Source: Thermoplasmata archaeon | GTDB taxonomy: Archaea > Thermoplasmatota > Thermoplasmata > SG8-5 > JAGLSY01 | Direction: 5' to 3' | DNA length: 10,092 nt | NCBI GenBank assembly: GCA_023135545.1 | Contig: JAGLSY010000185.1 | Coordinates: 1 to 10,092, forward strand | Shown: positions 8,018 to 10,092 of the stretch, in pieces | Layout: the number at the start of each line of letters is the position of its first letter | Numbering within the stretch: position 1 is the first letter of the stretch | Program-made: the position numbers and the translations under genes | The notes under the pieces: generated by a model | Seen by the model: only the letters and a program-made list of their open reading frames with translations | Told to the model about the DNA's origin: nothing | Database searches by the model: none

Positions 8018-9226
8018 ATGGTGGACATGATGTCGGAGTCAAACAAGGAACATTATGATGTTATCGTTGTGGGAGCTGGCCCTGTCGGGGCCAAGGTTGC
8101 CTCACTGATCGCCAAATCAGGCTTCGATGTTTTAATGGTGGAAGAGCATGAGGAGATAGGGAAACCCGTGCAATGCGCCGGCATCGTCAGTTCCAGACTG
8201 AGCCAAGTGGCTCCGATAAGCCTTCCGGTGCTGAACAAGGTCCGTGGCGGGATAATTGTGCCGCCAGGCGGGACCTCATTGACATTAAAATCCGAAAGTT
8301 ACAAGGCATTGGTCATCGACAGGCAAAGGTTTGACCAGGATATGGTCAATCACGCGCTGGACTGTGGTGCGATTCTGACCACTGGCAAGAGATGCACACA
8401 GGTATATTCTCGAGAGGGGCAGTCCTTCATCAGGGTGAAAAGCGGAGACGGGCAGGAGCAGGAGCTTAGATCACGGCTGGTCATCGGGGCTGACGGCCCC
8501 CATTCTATAATCCGCAAGTTTATGGATGTAGGAGGGCCAAAAGAGATGCTCTTCGGTATGCAGGCCGAGGTTCCGAAAGATATGGTTCCGGACCTGGAGC
8601 CTGATGAAATCCGGATTTACTTTGGAAACTCTGTCGCTCCTGGCTTTTTCTCCTGGCTGATTCCCACAGATGAAACGGTCCGAATAGGCCTTTGCACGTC
8701 CGGCGGCCAGTATCCTCGAAATTACTTCAATTCCTTCATGGGCAAGCTGGGTATCTCTCTTGAAAAGGAGCATCACATAACCTCCGGCTCTATCCCCCTG
8801 GGACTGCTGGATGCAAGCCATGGCGAGAACGCGCTTCTCGTGGGCGATGCCGCGTGTCAGGTTAAACCCCTCACAGGCGGCGGCCTGGTATTTGGCCTGA
8901 TGTGTGCCAGCCATTGCGCCGAAACCGCCACCCAGTCACTTGAAAAGGAAAGTTATGGCTCTGAATTCCTGAAGCGATATCACGAGACCTGGACTGGCCA
9001 GATAGGAAAGGAGATAAAACAGGCCATGCTTCTGCGCAGGATATTCATCGGCCTTGAAGACAGGGAGATGGACCAGATAGTTGACATACTCAGGGATGAA
9101 AAAACATTGTCATTTCTTGCCTCTGAGGGAGACATGGATTTTCCTACAATAGCCTCCAAGACGGTGCTTCGCAAGCTTCCTAAACTGATAAAATTTGCCC
9201 CACATCTTCTGAAAGCCCTTCTTTAG
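8018..9226 (+). CDS. Geranylgeranyl reductase family FAD-dependent oxidoreductase
   Basis: This 402-residue flavoprotein belongs to the geranylgeranyl reductase family. Archaeal members saturate the isoprenoid chains of membrane diether lipids or their precursors (digeranylgeranylglycerophospholipid reductase), using FAD and a cellular reductant at the membrane face. Visible motifs, in order, are the Rossmann GxGxxG at 19-24 (VVGAGPVG), the family signature GKPVQCAG at 48-55, VIDRQRFD at 99-106, GADG at 157-160, PGFFSWLIP at 208-216 (a PxxYxWxFP-type substrate motif with Phe for Tyr) and GDAA...PLTGGG at 276-289. Length and the basic C-terminus (KLPKLIKFAPHLLKALL) are normal. The ATG at 8018 has no ribosome site; ATGs at 8027 and 8030 follow a GGTGG (8020-8024) at spacings of 2 and 5, so 8030 may be the true start. 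Other isoprenoid substrates (quinone or polyprenol side chains) are possible. The last 117 bases overlap the opposing membrane-protein gene. Confidence 0.9.
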   Translation: MVDMMSESNKEHYDVIVVGAGPVGAKVASLIAKSGFDVLMVEEHEEIGKPVQCAGIVSSRLSQVAPISLPVLNKVRGGIIVPPGGTSLTLKSESYKALVIDRQRFDQDMVNHALDCGAILTTGKRCTQVYSREGQSFIRVKSGDGQEQELRSRLVIGADGPHSIIRKFMDVGGPKEMLFGMQAEVPKDMVPDLEPDEIRIYFGNSVAPGFFSWLIPTDETVRIGLCTSGGQYPRNYFNSFMGKLGISLEKEHHITSGSIPLGLLDASHGENALLVGDAACQVKPLTGGGLVFGLMCASHCAETATQSLEKESYGSEFLKRYHETWTGQIGKEIKQAMLLRRIFIGLEDREMDQIVDILRDEKTLSFLASEGDMDFPTIASKTVLRKLPKLIKFAPHLLKALL

Positions 9227-9940
9227 CCCGGCGTGTTTTGCATCATCGGATTCCATGATGTACATGGAGAAGGCGATAAATCCCACAAAGATGGTCAGCG
9301 CTACGAGAAGCAGGTAGGGCCACATGGGAACTGGCTTTACCACTGTGAAGGATGTTTCGGGTATTATTCCATCATATCCCAGTTCGCTCAGGTAGGTTCT
9401 GTTTATGCCGCTGCCGTCATTCTCCGAATATGTCAGTTGATACCACTCATCATCTGTAAAATATCCCCTTGAAGCCATGGCATAGGTCTGGTTGCCGTGG
9501 TCGAAGACCAGTGAAAAACTCACGAAATACGAACTCTGGGAAAAATAGGAGCCGTGAGGCGTGCCGGTGCTCGTGGATACGGTCAGCTGTATGGTCTCGT
9601 TGTCGTTGACCTCCAGTTCTCCTATATGTATCTCATGCTGCGTCGAGCCGGAACCCGAAAACACGGGCGGCTCAGATATGTCTGCCGTTGATTCGGACTC
9701 CTCCGTGGTCTTGTAGAGGTATATGGATGCGGTGAGCGTGATATTTTCAAAGGTCTGGTCTTCATCGCTCGGGTTTGTGAGCACCAGCTCCAGTATCCCG
9801 CTCTCTCCCGGCTCGAGGATGGGAGTGTTTATGTCATGGATGATCTTGTTGACCACACCCGCATCGGTGATTTCTGCCTGGCAGCTGCCGATATTTATTA
9901 AAATTAAAATTATAAAAATCAGTGTTGCCTTTAGTGCAAT
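9110..9940 (-). CDS. Single-pass surface membrane protein, extracellular beta domain; start possibly lost
   Basis: I do not recognise a specific family. The GTG at 9856 gives 248 residues, numbered here from that codon. The same frame upstream encodes a hydrophobic stretch LIFIILILINIGSCQA (9875-9922) that reads as a signal peptide, so I extend the gene to the edge of the transposon-like element; 9940 is that edge, not a proven start. The mature part begins with a CARDB/NEW3-like beta domain (PGESG, LVLTNP), carries NxS/T sequons (NIT, NET, NQT, NRT), and ends with a transmembrane helix at residues 179-201 and a basic 47-residue cytoplasmic tail. Residues 211-248 are antisense to the end of the reductase gene. 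IGSC resembles a lipobox, but the C-terminal helix already anchors the protein. No ATG, GTG or TTG occurs in frame between 9857 and 10092, so the gene may be 5'-truncated or may use a non-standard start. Confidence 0.65.
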   Translation of the reverse strand: MALKATLIFIILILINIGSCQAEITDAGVVNKIIHDINTPILEPGESGILELVLTNPSDEDQTFENITLTASIYLYKTTEESESTADISEPPVFSGSGSTQHEIHIGELEVNDNETIQLTVSTSTGTPHGSYFSQSSYFVSFSLVFDHGNQTYAMASRGYFTDDEWYQLTYSENDGSGINRTYLSELGYDGIIPETSFTVVKPVPMWPYLLLVALTIFVGFIAFSMYIMESDDAKHAGLKKGFQKMWGKFYQFRKLAKHRLGGYCRKIHVSLRGKK

Positions 9941-9941
9941 A

Positions 9942-9984
9942 GGTCGAGAGCCCCCCCTGCCTTTAGGCTGGGGATGAATCGACC
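9942..9984 (-). mobile_element. IS200/IS605-type right-end terminal hairpin
   Basis: A nested inverted repeat is present: outer GGTCGA/TCGACC (9942-9947 with 9979-9984), inner CCCC and GCC paired with GGC and GGGG (9954-9957 and 9959-9961 with 9966-9968 and 9970-9973), one T-T mismatch and a TTTA loop. Read on the minus strand, GATTCATCCCC-AGCC-TAAA-GGC-AGGGG followed by CTCTCG closely resembles, from memory, the subterminal hairpin at the tnpB-side (right) end of many archaeal and bacterial IS200/IS605 elements. The orientation implies that tnpB, if present, is on the minus strand beyond 10092. Confidence 0.6.
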
Positions 9985-10092
9985 AGCCACTAACAAGAAC
10001 ACCGCCGTAAGCCCATAATCGCTCATTAACTGGCCGTAGATATATGACCTCTGCGTGTTCGGGCTTATGGCAGCCTAAATGTAAACATTCAG
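9985..10092 (-). ncRNA. Candidate TnpB guide-RNA (reRNA/omega RNA) scaffold, partial
   Basis: Two complementary pairs cross each other in H-type pseudoknot order: TAAGCCC/GGGCTTA (10008-10014 with 10061-10067) and GAACAC/GTGTTC (9997-10002 with 10055-10060). They precede, on the minus strand, the terminal hairpin at 9942-9984. A pseudoknot scaffold followed by a 3' hairpin and then flanking DNA used as guide is the layout of TnpB-associated RNAs. One minus-strand frame is open throughout but gives no recognisable TnpB zinc-ribbon end; the other two have early stops. No tnpB gene is in view, so this could also belong to a transposase-less relic. Confidence 0.4.

Noticed and set aside
8471..8914. 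A 147-codon minus-strand frame within the reductase gene.
   Set aside because: It is antisense to conserved reductase motifs (GADG, PGFFSWLIP, GDAA) and has no recognisable domain or promoter.
9880..9889. Perfect palindrome GGCAGCTGCC near the signal peptide of the membrane protein.
   Set aside because: It falls within coding sequence (Gly-Ser-Cys-Gln region), is short, and has no second copy or other support as a regulatory site.

Overview
The window looks like a piece of an archaeal chromosome, most likely a euryarchaeon of the Thermoplasmata type. The support is a geranylgeranyl-reductase-family flavoprotein (archaeal membrane lipid saturation), archaeal-style TATA boxes with weak or absent Shine-Dalgarno sites, U-rich transcript ends, and a long secreted beta-rich protein of a style common in that group. 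The lineage is inferred from gene content and not proven here.

Layout: (1) 1-2739, plus strand, is the 3' part of a very large secreted surface protein with Ig-like repeats, a carbohydrate-binding-like region and a duplicated C-terminal domain; its start lies left of the window. (2) 2740-3075 is a gene-free stretch between convergent genes with a clear terminator hairpin and several other inverted repeats. (3) 3076-7848, minus strand, encodes a 1590-residue protein that I cannot match to a named family: about 21 tandem helical units of about 62 residues, then a beta-sandwich domain, an eight-ligand RING-like zinc site and a charged tail. (4) 7849-8017 is an AT-rich divergent promoter region. 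(5) 8018-9226, plus strand, is the geranylgeranyl reductase homologue. (6) 9110-9940, minus strand, encodes a single-pass membrane protein with an extracellular beta domain; its 3' end overlaps the reductase tail by 117 bases. (7) 9942-10092 looks like the right end of an IS200/IS605-type element on the minus strand, with a nested terminal hairpin and crossing complementary segments of the kind found in TnpB guide (omega/re) RNAs.

The most interesting points are the repeat-beta-RING architecture of the 1590-residue protein, and the right edge. There a probable transposon end sits directly against the signal peptide of the membrane protein, and no ATG, GTG or TTG start is visible upstream of that signal peptide within the window. 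The genes do not form one obvious pathway: two encode cell-surface proteins, one modifies membrane lipids and one is an intracellular scaffold-like protein.
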